From NCBI GenBank assembly GCA_963575745.1, contig CAUYUJ010014277.1, forward strand, positions 58,861 to 122,860: 64,000 nt of DNA, written 5' to 3'. The position numbers and the translations under genes were made by a program. Shown here in pieces: positions 12,117 to 22,133 of this stretch (positions are counted from its first letter, which is position 1; each line of letters starts with the position of its first letter). The notes beneath the pieces are model-generated. The model was given only the letters and a program-made list of their open reading frames with translations, ran no database searches and was not told the origin of the DNA. This stretch comes from Prorocentrum cordatum (lineage: Eukaryota; Sar; Dinophyceae; Prorocentrales; Prorocentraceae).

Positions 12117-12310
12117 CCCTCTTCCGTGGGTGGCCCGCAGACGTGAAAACACATAGTTCCAGCTCGATGCAACCATTTTGGATACTGACCTGGACTCATG
12201 AAATCACGTGGTTCCAGCTTAGGGCAACCACATTAGATATCCTCCTGGGTGGCCTCAACACTTGAAACTACGTGGTTCAATCTAGGGACCACAATCTGAA
12301 ATATACCCCT

Positions 12311-12734
12311 GGGCGACCTCCACCACCACTGAGCCGTGCATCCGTGTGGACGCGTGGGCAAAATACGCCAAACGCGCGCTTGTGCCAGGAAACAAGACAT
12401 GCGTACCCCAAACGCGTCCGCGACAGTCTGCCAAGCGCAGCCCGACTCTGCAGAATCAGGGCGCCTGCGCCAAAAGGAGAAGGGCAAACGAGGGAGGGAG
12501 GGGCACACCAATGCGGATGGAAACCCGACTCGGGTGGGCTGGTTCGAAGACTCCTCACGGTGCATGCACTCGCATCTGAAGTCGCAACCAAAACTTAAAC
12601 GCATAGAAAAATTAGCAGGGCCCAGGAGGACCTCCTCCTCCTCCCCCTCCATCTCCATCCTGTGTTTCAGCAAGTGCAAGGAACCTAAATTCCAACTTCT
12701 GGCGCGTTAATCTTAACATGGTCAACCCACAAAA
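12311..12734. other. Unique-looking segment without a supportable gene
   Basis: The sequence is more complex than its surroundings and open on both strands, but no frame has a recognisable domain. I see no repeat and no gene that I can defend. Confidence 0.4.
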
Positions 12735-13290
12735 CCCGAAAAAGATTCGGAAACGCGAGGCATGCCTACGTTTTCAAAACACGTATTTGGACGACACGCA
12801 ATTATGATGCTGAATGTGTCGATCATGATGTACCGTGCCAAATCTTGTACTGTGCTGTGCCGTATGGAAATGAGATGTGTTATGCCACGATGAATGGCGT
12901 TGCGATCTGTAGTGTTGTGGAACAAGTTACCCTTGCCATACGAATCCTGAACGAACTGATGTAGGTCTGAAGCTCGAGCTGCCTGAACACATAGTTGGCC
13001 CAGAACTGGTTACAATCGAAACGCTTGGGACGATCAATCAGCTCGAACTCAAGATTCGACTCAGTTCCAAAGCGGGACGAGCCGATACGGGGCGCAAGGC
13101 GCATGGACGCGCCACGGATTGTGCCAAAATCGCACTCGGGGATACACCAAAGGACGTGCCACGGGACGTGGCAAGGGACGCGCCACGGAACGGGCAAGGA
13201 AAGTGCCAGGGGACAAGCCAGAGAACGTGACAGAGGACGAGCCAGGGGACGCGAAGAAAGAGAAAGGGAATACGCCGTCCCGCTGTGGGG
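12735..13290. repeat. ~500-bp dispersed repeat, copy 2
   Basis: This is the partner of the block at 9,780-10,330. The anchor text CATAGTTGGCCCAGAA lies at about 10,028 and 12,988, and GGGATACACCAAAGGACGTG is also shared. It leads directly into the 42-bp minisatellite. Confidence 0.7.
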
Positions 13291-15835
13291 CGTTAGGAAC
13301 ACACATGATTTCACGCTTGTCCCGCCCTGGGGCGTCAGGAGCCCATGTGTTTCACGCGTGTCCCGCTCTGGGGCATTATGCACCCACGTGTTTTCACGCT
13401 TGTCCCGCTCTGGGGCGTTAGAACCCACGTGTTGTCACGCTTGCCCCGCTCTGGGGCGTTAGGAACCAACGGTTTTCATACTTATCCCGCCCTGGTGCGT
13501 TAGGAACCTATGTGTTCTCACGCTTGTCCCGCTTGGGGGCGTCAAGAACCCACGTGGTTTCACGTTTGTCCCGCTCTCTGGCCGTAGGAACCATGTGCTT
13601 TCACGCTGATCCAGGCCTGGGGCGTTAGGCACCCATGTGCTTTCACGCTTGTCCCGCTGTGGGGCGTTAGGCACCCACATGTTTTCACGCTTGCCACGCC
13701 CTGGGGCGCCAAGAGTCCCTGTGTTTCACGCCTGTCCCCCTCTGGGGCATTATGCACCCACGTGTTTTCACGCTTGTCCCGCTCTGGGGCGTTAGAACCC
13801 ACGTGTTGTCACGCTTGCCCCGCTCTGGGACGCCAGGAACCAACGGTTTTCACGCGTATCCAGCCCTGGGGCGTTTGTCCCGCTTGGGGGCGTCAAGAAC
13901 CCACGTGTTTTCACGTCTGTCCCGTTCTCTGGCGTTAGGAACCAACGGCTCTCACACTTAACCCGCCCTGGGGCGTGAAGAACCTACGTGTTGTCACGCT
14001 TGCCCCGCTCCAAGGCGTCAAGCAAACGCATGTTGTTTCGCTTCTCCCGCTCTGGGGCGTTAGGAACCCATGTGTTTCACGCTTGTCCCGCTCCGGGGCA
14101 TCCACGTGTTGTCATGCTCGTCCCGCCCTGGGGCGTTAGGAACCTGTGTGTTCTCACGCTTGCCCCGCTCTGGGGCGTTAAGAACCAACGGTTTTCATGT
14201 TTATCCCGCCCTGGGGCGTTAAGAACCTACGTGTTCTCACGCTTGTCCCGCTCGGGGGCATCAAGAACCCACGTGTTTTCACGTTTGTCCCGCTCTCTGG
14301 CGTTCGGAACCGTGTGTTTTCACGCGTATCCCGCCCTGGGACGTTAAGAACACATGTGTTTGCACGCTTGCCCCGCTCTGAAGCGTCAAGCACCAACATG
14401 TTGTCACGCTTATCCCGCTCTGGGGCGTGAAGAGCCTCTGTGTCTCACGCTTGTCCTGCTCTGGGGCAGGATGCACCCACGTGTTTTCACGCTTGTCCCG
14501 CTCTGGGGCGTTAGAACCCGCGTGTTGCCACGCTTGCCCCGCTCTGAGGCATTAGGAATCAACGGATCTCACGCTTATCCCGCCCTGGGGCGCTAGGAAC
14601 CTACGCGTTCTCACGCTTGTCCCGCTTGGGGGCGTCAAGAACCCGCGTGTGTTCACGGCTGTCCCGCTCTCTGGCGTTAGGAACCCGTGTGTGTGTGTGT
14701 TCACGGCTGTCCCGCTCTCTGGCGCTCTCTGGGGCATCATGCACCCACGTGTTTTCACGCTTGTCCCGCTCTGGGGCGTTAGAACTCACGTGTTGTCACG
14801 CTTGCCCCGCCCTGGGGCGTTTGGAACCAACGATTTTCACGCTTATCCCGCCCTGGGGCGTTAGGAACCTACGTGTTCTCACGCTTGTCCCGCTTGGGGG
14901 CGCCAAGAACCCACTGGTTTTCACATTTTATCCTGCTCTCTGGCGTTTGGACGCCATGTGTTTTCACGCTTATCCGGCCCTGGGGAATTAGGAACCCACG
15001 TGTTGTCACGCTTGCCCCGATCTGAAGCGTTAGGCACCCACATGTGTTCACGCTTATCCCGCTCTGGGGCGTTAGAAACCCATGTGTTTCACGCTTGCCC
15101 CGCTGTGGGGCATTATGCACCCACGTGAGCCGCTCTGGGGCGCTAGGCACCCACGTGTGTTCACGCTTGTCCCGACCTGAGGCGTTCGGAACCTACGTGT
15201 TCTCAAGCTTGTCCCGCTTGGAGGCGTCAAGAATCCGCGTGTTTTCACGTTTGTCCCGCTCTCTGGCGTTAGGAACCCGTGTGTGTGTGTGTGTGTTCAC
15301 GCGTATCCCACCGTGGGGCGTTAGGAACCTAACGTTTTCACGCTTGCCCCGCTCTGGGGCGCTAGGTATCCACATGTTTTCACGCTTATCCCGCTCTGGG
15401 GCGTTTGGACCCCATGTGTCTCACGCTCGTCCTGCTCTGGGGCATTATGCACCCACGTGTTTTCACGCTTGTCCCGCTCTGGGGCGTTAGAACCAGCGTG
15501 TTGCCACGCTTGCCCCGCTCTGAGGCATTAGGAATCAACGGATCTCACGCTTATCCCGCCCTGGGGCGCCAGGAACCTACGTGTTCTCATGCTTGTCCCG
15601 CTTGGGGGCGTCAGGAACCCGCGTCTGTTCACGGCTGTCCCGCTCTCTGGCGTTAGGATGTCACGTGTTTTCACGCGTATCCCGCCCTGGGGCGTCAGGA
15701 ACCCACGTGTGCTCACGCTTGCCCCGCTCTGGGCGCTAGGTGCCCACATGTGTTTCACACGCTTGCCCCGCCCTGGGGCGTTGGGAACCTCCGTGCTCTC
15801 CCGCTTGTCCCGCTTCGGGGCGTCACGAACCCACG
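13290..15835. repeat. 42-bp minisatellite, about 2.5 kb
   Basis: About 60 imperfect units of CCCGCTCTGGGGCGTTAGGA plus ACCCACGTGTTTTCACGCTT follow each other with a period near 42 bp and 41-43-bp variants. Because 42 is divisible by 3, open frames persist and yield a 14-residue peptide repeat. There are no unique spacers between the units, so it is not a CRISPR array. Confidence 0.92.
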
Positions 15836-15849
15836 AAGGCCACGATCTC

Positions 15850-16042
15850 TCGTAAGTGGCGGTCCACCCGCACTCCCAGAACCACCTGGGCATCCTGGGA
15901 CGACCAGGCCATCCAGGCGCTGCAGAACAAGCGCTTTGCTCGAGACATCCTCACTAGACAGACGCGCGCGCTTGAGCGCGCTCAGGTTCCAGCTGGTCGA
16001 ACGCTGACCGCATTGAGACAACAAGGCGGTCATGAAAAATGA
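15850..16042 (+). CDS. Possible exon remnant, unknown protein
   Basis: One plus frame reads a balanced, non-repetitive peptide (WASWDDQAIQALQNKRFA, then RQTRALERAQVPAG), ending in a stop at 16,042. It follows the minisatellite directly, and its start cannot be located. No family is recognised. It may be an exon tail or chance coding, and the call rests only on amino-acid composition. Confidence 0.25.
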
Positions 16043-16250
16043 GGTCAATATTCTGTGTTTCCTCCTGCCCCTTCCTCATTCCTCCCCCTCCGCTCTCATC
16101 GACCGGTCGACCAGTGATCTGTCGCCAAGCTTCTTGGGGACCTCTTGACCCCTCCTGGAGGTCTCCTGGGGCGAAGATCTCGGGTTCTCGGTTCACGTTC
16201 CCGATAATGGCCTTCGGCCCATCCCGCCACCGTGCCTGGGTTGTGGGTTA
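16043..16250. other. Unique-looking segment, nothing assigned
   Basis: I see no repeat, RNA or convincing coding frame here. Confidence 0.4.
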
Positions 16251-16830
16251 GAGGCCTCTTAGAAGTTCGTTTGGAATTCGTGGGAGGCTTCCCGGGGGCC
16301 TCTTGAAGGCAATTTGGGAGGCCTCTTGGGGGCCGTTTGGGGTGCTCGTGGGGCGTCTTTTTGGGCCCCTTTGGGGCCTCGTGGGGCCTTTAGGGGGGCC
16401 TCTTGGGCTCTGTTGGGGGCCTCTTGGGGCCTTCTGGAGGCCTCTTGGGGCACTCTGGGGCCGTCTCGGGATTCTCTTGCGCAGATCTGGAGCCGTCTTT
16501 GGGTGTTTCTTGGGCCGTCTATTCCAGAGGCCTCGTGGGCTGTCTTGGACCGTCGGAAGCACGAAACAGCGAGAACACAAACAAACATTCAAACCATCGA
16601 AACAAACATAAATGCTTCTTTCGCCTCTTGAGTGCCTCGTGGGAGTCCTTTTGAGGGCAGATTGGCCGTCTTGAAGCCCCTCTTGGGCTTTCTTTAAGCC
16701 ATGTTGGACCAATTTTCAAACGCTCTTGTGCGGTCTTGGGCTCTCTTGGAGCGTTATTGGGCCATCTTGGCGCCTTCTTGGACGTCTCTCGGCCCCCTTC
16801 GACGTTTTTTGGCGTCCCCCGCCGGGCCCG
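16251..16830. repeat. CCTCTTGGGGCC-type degenerate repeat
   Basis: This is a field of 15-20-bp units of the form GGCCTCTTGGGGGCC. It is the reverse complement of the CCCCAAGAGGCC family at 25.9-26.65 kb and is related to 27.0-27.6 kb. The many open frames are artefacts of the repeat. Confidence 0.7.
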
Positions 16831-16869
16831 AAACGTCCCGAAGACAAATCAGTGCACTTTGGGGGCCCT

Positions 16870-16915
16870 GCATCTATATCAATATATATATATATATACA
16901 TACACATGTACACGT
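16870..16915. repeat. (TA)n and (CA)n short microsatellite
   Basis: An AT-rich tract, TATATATATATA followed by CATACACATGTACACG. Confidence 0.85.
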
Positions 16916-17618
16916 CTTTCATTCTAACCGATCCCCCACGCACATGGGCTTTAGGATACGGTCGCGTCCTGTTCCTTTTTTCGAGCTGCCTCGGGACCCC
17001 TTTGCAGGCTTATTGAAGCACCTCGGCTTCGTGGTCGTATGGGCATTTCGGCCTTGGAATCCACTTGGGCCCATCCGGCCCCTGCCCAAGCCCGGCCCTG
17101 GCACCGGCCCCAATCCTGGCCCTTGCCGGCCCTGGCCCGAAGCCCCCGCCTCCCAATTCGAACCCGGGGGGGGGTAGAGATTCCTCGCGCCTGTTAAGTG
17201 TTATAAGGCTCGTAGGCATCTTAATGCAAGGTAACATGATATACATGATGTATGTTCTAGTGGAAGTTGTCAGACTTATAGCTCGACTTACTAGCTCAGA
17301 ATATCTCAGTGGTCCTCTGCTGGCGTTTCCCCGAAGCGGTGGGCAAGCCGCGTAAATCCAACAAACTTAGCAACCTGGCCCCAGGGTGGTATGCTTCGTA
17401 AGGTTCCCCGCCGCGTTTCGCCCCAGCGGTCTTCCAACTGCTTTCCAGCCCGCTTTTCGTCTGGGAGGCCATGTTGGTCTCCCAAACGCTTAGGAACTGA
17501 AGTACACCAGCGGTCCCTCAACCGCTTCTCCTCTCCTGTGTCCCCATTGGCATCTCGCCCGCTAGCGCAAATTGGAGCTCAAGTTGTAGTTGTCAGCTGT
17601 TCGGGGCCCGCTGCCGCG

Positions 17619-18230
17619 ATGCAGGGTGACTTGCAGGCCCAGACAGAGGCTTCAGTCGCTGTGGTGAACAGCAGCCCCATCAGACACTCCCAAGCACAGA
17701 AAAACCGTTTGCTCGCACTCTTCAAGCAGAACGCGACTTCTGTCACCATCGCCGTGCCTGCGATCCTGAGAAAGCTAGCCCTAGGCAAGTGGGCCGAGGC
17801 CGACCACGACGCCCTGGTGGACGCAGTGAGCGGCATTATGTCGGCGGGTTCCTCGACAGATATTGGCGGTGAGAACGGCTCGCCCCAGCAAGATTTCCAG
17901 ACTTTCGTCAATTTCCTTACAGCCTCTCAATGGAAGAAGCTGTGCGATGGAGGCCAGGACAGCCTAGTATTGTTGTGCCACATCATGCAGTCCTTGGGCT
18001 GCCGCAACCCTTGCGAGAAGACGTCCAGAATTGCGACAGTAGCTTTGGCGCTGGTTTCGGACCCTTGGGAGAAAGTTCAGACGATGAATTCTGGCATCTG
18101 GCAACCAATGTACGACGCCACGAAGGGCCACCTGAAGACCCATCTCAAGGGCGTGCCTCCTTTCAAACAGTTGCCCAATACGCCCGCTGAGTTAAACGAG
18201 AAGCACCCGCGCTTCTACAGCGAGTTGTAA
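17619..18230 (+). CDS. Hypothetical protein of dinoflagellate-repeat type (about 203 aa)
   Basis: I do not recognise a named family. From the ATG at 17,619 the frame is a balanced helical protein: KNRLLALFKQ near residues 30-40, then acidic and aromatic segments (FQTFVNFLTASQWKKLC), a Cys/His-containing helix (LLCHIMQSLGCRNPCE) and a Lys/Pro-rich end (THLKGVPPFKQLP), stopping with TAA at 18,228-18,230. An in-frame ATG 228 bp upstream (17,391) exists. The text before 17,619 holds repeated AGCGGT...ACCGCT stem-loops, so I prefer the downstream start. No transmembrane or signal segment is seen. The next coding fragment lies beyond an AAGCTA array (18.3-18.75 kb). The two could be exons of one gene, but phase and splice sites do not settle this. 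Confidence 0.6.
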   Translation: MQGDLQAQTEASVAVVNSSPIRHSQAQKNRLLALFKQNATSVTIAVPAILRKLALGKWAEADHDALVDAVSGIMSAGSSTDIGGENGSPQQDFQTFVNFLTASQWKKLCDGGQDSLVLLCHIMQSLGCRNPCEKTSRIATVALALVSDPWEKVQTMNSGIWQPMYDATKGHLKTHLKGVPPFKQLPNTPAELNEKHPRFYSEL

Positions 18231-18246
18231 GAAGGTCCGACCACAT

Positions 18247-18906
18247 GCCCTTTCACTGCCGCGCAGATCGACTTCGTTAATTATCCCAGTGCGACCCTAC
18301 CTAGGAGTTGGAACCCCTAGGAAAGCAGCATTAGTAGTAACAGTAAAGCTAAGCTAAAACTAAGCCACAGCTAAGCTAAAGCTAAGCTAACGCTAAGTTA
18401 AAGCTAAGCTAAACATAAGCTCAAGCTACGCTAAAGCTAAGCTAAAGCTGAGCTACATCTAAGCTAAATCTGAGCAACAGCTAAGCTAAAGCTAAGCTAC
18501 AGCTAAGCTAAATCTAAGCTAAAGCTAAGCTAAAGCTAAGCTAAAACCAACCTAAAACTAAGCTAAGGCTAAGCTAAAGTCTAAGCTAAAGGCTAAGCTA
18601 AATGCTAAGCTAAACGCTAAGCTAAACGCTAAGCTAAACGCTAAGCTAAAGCTAAGCTAAAGCTAAGCTAAAGCTAAAGCCAAAGGTAAGCTAAAGCTAA
18701 ACTAAAGCTAAAGCTAAAGCTAAACTTAAAGCTAAAGCTAAAGCTCCCATGGGACAGGGGGAACCGCTCCCAGGGGTCTGGGGGAACCGCCCGGGGCGTG
18801 TTCCACTGCCCGGCCCCTTTAAGCTAAGAGAGTAAGAATCCTTCTAGGCAGAGCCTAGGTAGGGAAAAACAGTGCCCTTTCACTGCCGCGCAGATCGACT
18901 TCGTTA
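18247..18906. repeat. AAGCTA array bracketed by a 33-bp direct repeat
   Basis: The core (about 18,340-18,750) is a degenerate array of AAGCTA/AAGCTAAGCTA. On both sides lies the same text: CCCTTTCACTGCCGCGCAG followed by ATCGACTTCGTTAA, at about 18,248 and 18,874. The repeated segment resembles a pyrimidine tract plus CAG acceptor followed by exon sequence, so the block could be a duplicated intron 3' end or a large insertion with a long target duplication. Confidence 0.7.
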
Positions 18907-19735
18907 AAAACAGGATTCGCTGCAGGGGTGGGAAGCCACATGGTGCAGGGCCCAGTGGTGCTGGAGCTGGCCAAATGGTCGCAACTTCAAGTGGCACTGG
19001 GTTCGATCAGTTCGCGAACGTTTTGGGCCACACGGTGAAGCAGGTCATTGACGGCCAGTCCAAGATCCTCGAGATGCTCGCTGGCAGCCAGAGCGGCCCG
19101 TCATCCCCCAACCTGTGCAACTTGAAGATCTTCGGCCAAGGTCGTGGCCAGCATGGGCAGCCATCCAGCAAGCGCGGAGTGTCCGAGCTTGGCGCAGGCG
19201 ATCTCGGGAACGCGATGTCGGCCGTGCCCCCCTCGGCAAGAGCCGCCGCCGAAGACGAGGCCGAAGACGAGGAATAGCCCTGCGCGGACGAGCCCGCTGC
19301 CAAGCCGACAACGGCGCCCCCCCGCGGCTACCCTGGGCCCCGAGGCGCCGACGGCCAGCGGCAAAGAAACGAACGAGCTTGTGCGGAAGGCCATGGACTC
19401 CGGCAAGAAATCCGACGATGGGGGCCCCCCTGGCGTGCCCGTGGAGCGCCCCGCGACGTGCGGCAAGAGGCCTGCAGCGCACGTCGGCGGCAATAGAAAA
19501 AAAAGCTTCGTGGAGCGTCGAGCGGTCCCGCGACCAGGTCATGGCTCGCGCAGGGCCCCCGGGGTGCCCCCGAGAACGTCGGAGGCCGCTTCAGTGATCA
19601 CGGTGGCCTCGGAGGTGCGATCGAGGCGGCCGCGAAGCGGGTGGCCAAGAAGATTCGCGACATGGGCTTCGATCGAGCTGCATCGCCCAAGCATCCAGGG
19701 GGCGCTCTTCGGGGCGACTGCACAGAGTTAGGCAG
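18894..19735 (+). pseudogene. Hypothetical protein, broken by an in-frame TAG and frameshifts
   Basis: Coding-like sequence starts just after a CGCAG acceptor-like site at 18,893 and reads through MVATSSGTGFDQFANVL to an acidic stretch (AAAEDEAEDEE), where TAG at 19,275-19,277 interrupts it. The same frame continues sensibly (ADEPAAKPTTAPPRGY). A frame change near 19,330 leads to GKETNELVRKAMDSGKKSDD, and another near 19,610 to AKRVAKKIRDMGFDR. The composition is Lys/Arg/Pro-rich and disordered, with no recognised domain. It is probably the decayed or mis-assembled downstream part of the gene ending at 18,230, judging by strand and spacing. Confidence 0.45.
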
Positions 19736-20593
19736 GTTTCGTTGTGCATCGGGTCGTGATGTGTCTTGGCATGCGCAGCGCGAACGCCTTGCAACAAAAC
19801 AACACCACCACCAACATCAGCAACAACATCAGCAACAATAACATTCGTGTCCCTCCCTCCTTTCCCCCATCCATTCGTTCCTCATAATCACTGGTTGCGT
19901 TATCTCGGGCGGCCTTCTTGGTAGCTTCATGGGGTCTACTCGCGCCTGTGGGGGGAAGGGGTGGCAACGGCAACATGCCATCACCTGTTATATGCGTCCA
20001 ACTTCGCACGCGCAAATACCATCCATACCGCTAACACCAAATAGCAGCCGACATCGTCGCGCATCGATCGATCGAGCCTTATGTCAGCGGTCATCAAGCC
20101 GCTAATGCCAATGCCACGGACGTGCCTGCGCGGTCAGCCAACCACTGCGCGCGGCAGTAAACCCACCCTAGCGGGAGCGTGTGAGAAGTAGCGTTTGGCC
20201 CTCCCCCGCCAGGATGCGCATGGGGGCGTTGTAGCTACACGGACCACCCCTCCATATTCCCACACGGGTGTGTATATACATACATATATACAATCTGTAT
20301 ATATACACATATGTAGCACTCTCATCCTGTCCTCGTTGCCCCCTTCCCATCACCATCCCCGTCCCGTCCTACTCCTCCACATTATTAGTTGCTTAGAGAC
20401 CTCTCTGGTACTGCCCCCCCTCCTGACTGCGCATCCCCCCCACTTGCGCTGAGCACCCTCCCCCTCATGACGCAAACTTGCCATTCCACTGAGTCCCCCC
20501 CCTCCTCAATATCATCTGTCATCATTTGCTCGAGCTTGGCATTTCCGGCGCCTTGTGCTAGCGACCCAGCGCCTGCAATGCAACGCATTGGCG
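19736..20593. other. Intergenic stretch with short simple repeats
   Basis: A CAA/CAC-rich tract lies at about 19,795-19,842 and a TATATACA inverted repeat at about 20,268-20,320. No gene is supported. Confidence 0.5.
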
Positions 20594-21190
20594 ATGCCGT
20601 TGCCCAATCCGGATGCCAACTTCGAGGTGTTTCAGGAGCTCCGTGCAGCTGAGCTACCAGGCGGCGTCCACTACCAGGATCCTGGCTGGCCAGTTCAGGA
20701 CACGCCTGATGTTCCGAGCGAGGTCGACAGCGCGCAGCACGGGGCCAGCATTACCCCTGTGACGAGTTCTGGCAGCATCGAACAAAAGGCTGGGCGTGAC
20801 CACGGACCGCGAGATCCAGAGGGGCCTGCGGCGAAGCACCCTCCAGCTACACGCGCGGGCTCAGCTTCATCTCCGGGCCCGTCGGCATCCCGACCTGCTT
20901 CGCTCAAGCGGGCCGTCAGTGCCGTCGAGCTGAGCGAGCCGAGGGCAGAGCAGGAGGCAGCCGAGGAGCTCGGGCTCAAGTGGGAGGAGCGCGGGCCTGC
21001 ACCGACCAGCGCAGGAGATGCGTGGCGCGGGCAGGAATTTCGCAAGGGCACTGGCCGCTGGGGCAACAGCGGCGGGCGCAACGAGGAGTATTACACAGAG
21101 TGGTGCAAGATGCTTTACAAGGTCAAGCGCGAGGGCAAGCTGGACGAGTCTCACCAGCAACACGGTTTCAAGCCTATGCCGCCGAAGTAG
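20594..21190 (+). CDS. Hypothetical protein, 198 aa, unknown family
   Basis: The open frame runs from ATG 20,594 to TAG 21,188-21,190, with balanced composition unlike the repeat-derived frames around it. The N-terminus (PNPDANFEVFQELRAAELPG) is ordered. The middle (residues about 50-115) is Ser/Pro/Ala-rich and probably disordered. The C-terminus is basic and aromatic (YYTEWCKMLYKVKREGKLDE). The frame extends upstream without a stop to about 20,555, so the start could also be an exon boundary. It lies between two gene remnants on the same strand and may belong to the same transposon-related set. No function is assigned. Confidence 0.5.
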   Translation: MPLPNPDANFEVFQELRAAELPGGVHYQDPGWPVQDTPDVPSEVDSAQHGASITPVTSSGSIEQKAGRDHGPRDPEGPAAKHPPATRAGSASSPGPSASRPASLKRAVSAVELSEPRAEQEAAEELGLKWEERGPAPTSAGDAWRGQEFRKGTGRWGNSGGRNEEYYTEWCKMLYKVKREGKLDESHQQHGFKPMPPK

Positions 21191-21940
21191 CGCGACGCCG
21201 CGTGGCACCGCTGAGCTGGGCCGCAGCGCGCACGGCTGCCCCGACAGGTCCGCTGAAGGCGCGACGGGTTTGAAACAATCGGCGTCAATCCGAACTCTTC
21301 GGGAACGAGGGGCCGAAGGGGTTGAGCGGTGTCAGGGCGTTTGGGAGCCTGGGGAACGAAGCTGCCGAGGGAAGCCAGGGGCCGCGGGCAACGTTCTATC
21401 TATCCTTCCGTCTGCTTAGGGGGCCCCTCCTCTCGCTCGGCCCGAAGCGGTCTTCCAACCGCTCACATCGCCAACGTTGCGAATGTATACTGCCCGACTC
21501 CAAGCGGTCTCCCAACAGGGAACCGCGAAGACCAGAGCGCCCGCTGCATAGTCGGGAGCGGCCAAGAGGGGGGTGTCCAAGAGGGGGGGGTGCAAATCAT
21601 GACCGGCGGCATGTACGCGGCCCAGCGGGGGGGCCTGTGAAGTAATGAAATAAGAAGAGGCGCCATGAAATCTGAGGAAATATCATGGTCCCCGCCATGA
21701 TATCCACCCCCCCCTAGTCATCACCCCCCTCTTTTCCGCCCCCGATATTCAGCTGGCTCTGCAGCGCCGCGAACAGCCTCGGCCTTCCGCGTCGCGCGCA
21801 CGACTGGGTCTGCAGGCTGCGCTCCTCGGCGGCGACGGCAGGGCTCGCGGCGGCGCGGCGAAGGAAGCGGGAGGCCGACGGAGCCGCCGCGGCAGAGAGG
21901 GCGGCGCAGAAGGGGGCGAGAGCTGACGCAGCAAAAATTG
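21191..21940. other. Intergenic stretch with AGCGGT stem-loops
   Basis: Short stem-loops AGCGGTCTTCCAACCGCT (21,446) and a degenerate partner (21,503) match those at 17,425 and 17,509. 21,720-21,930 is GC-rich with overlapping open frames on the minus strand that I do not accept as coding. Confidence 0.45.
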
Positions 21941-22106
21941 GCGGCGCGCACAAGGGGGCAGGGGGAGGGGGGAGGGCTTCTTAGAAGGAGGCTGCTTCTT
22001 AGAAGGCGCCGGCCTTACATCTACAATGAAGGCCCGCGCCTTCTAAGAAGCAGGGGTGCCTCTAAGAAGCCTTCCCCCCTCCCCCTACCCCCTTCTGCGC
22101 GGGGCC
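21941..22106. repeat. Long hairpin, ~75-bp arms and ~10-bp loop
   Basis: The left arm (about 21,941-22,019) and right arm (about 22,030-22,106) are near-complementary through GGGGGAGGGGGGAGGGCTTC, TTAGAAGG and TGCTTCTTAGAAGGCGC, with the loop at about 22,020-22,029. The transcript of either strand would fold into a long stem. It could be a foldback transposon or a small-RNA precursor. It lies just upstream of the gene remnant starting at 22,134. Confidence 0.7.
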
Positions 22107-22133
22107 AGAAAAGAGGCAACCAGCAAGCTGAAG

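Larger units (their letters stand above)
10430..12310. repeat. ~72-bp repeat array with CACGTGGTTCCAGCTCGGGG core
   Basis: Degenerate units carry CACGTGGTTCCAGC, GGGGCNACCATGTTAGATAC and GGGTGGCCTGG. They run through this interval, interrupted by a unique segment (about 10,700-10,860) and by two MITE insertions (11,247-11,438 and 11,937-12,116). No coding region is supported. Confidence 0.75.

Noticed and set aside
13290-15835. Possible CRISPR-like repeat-spacer array
   Set aside because: The whole 42-bp unit repeats; there are no unique spacers and no cas genes, and the host looks eukaryotic.
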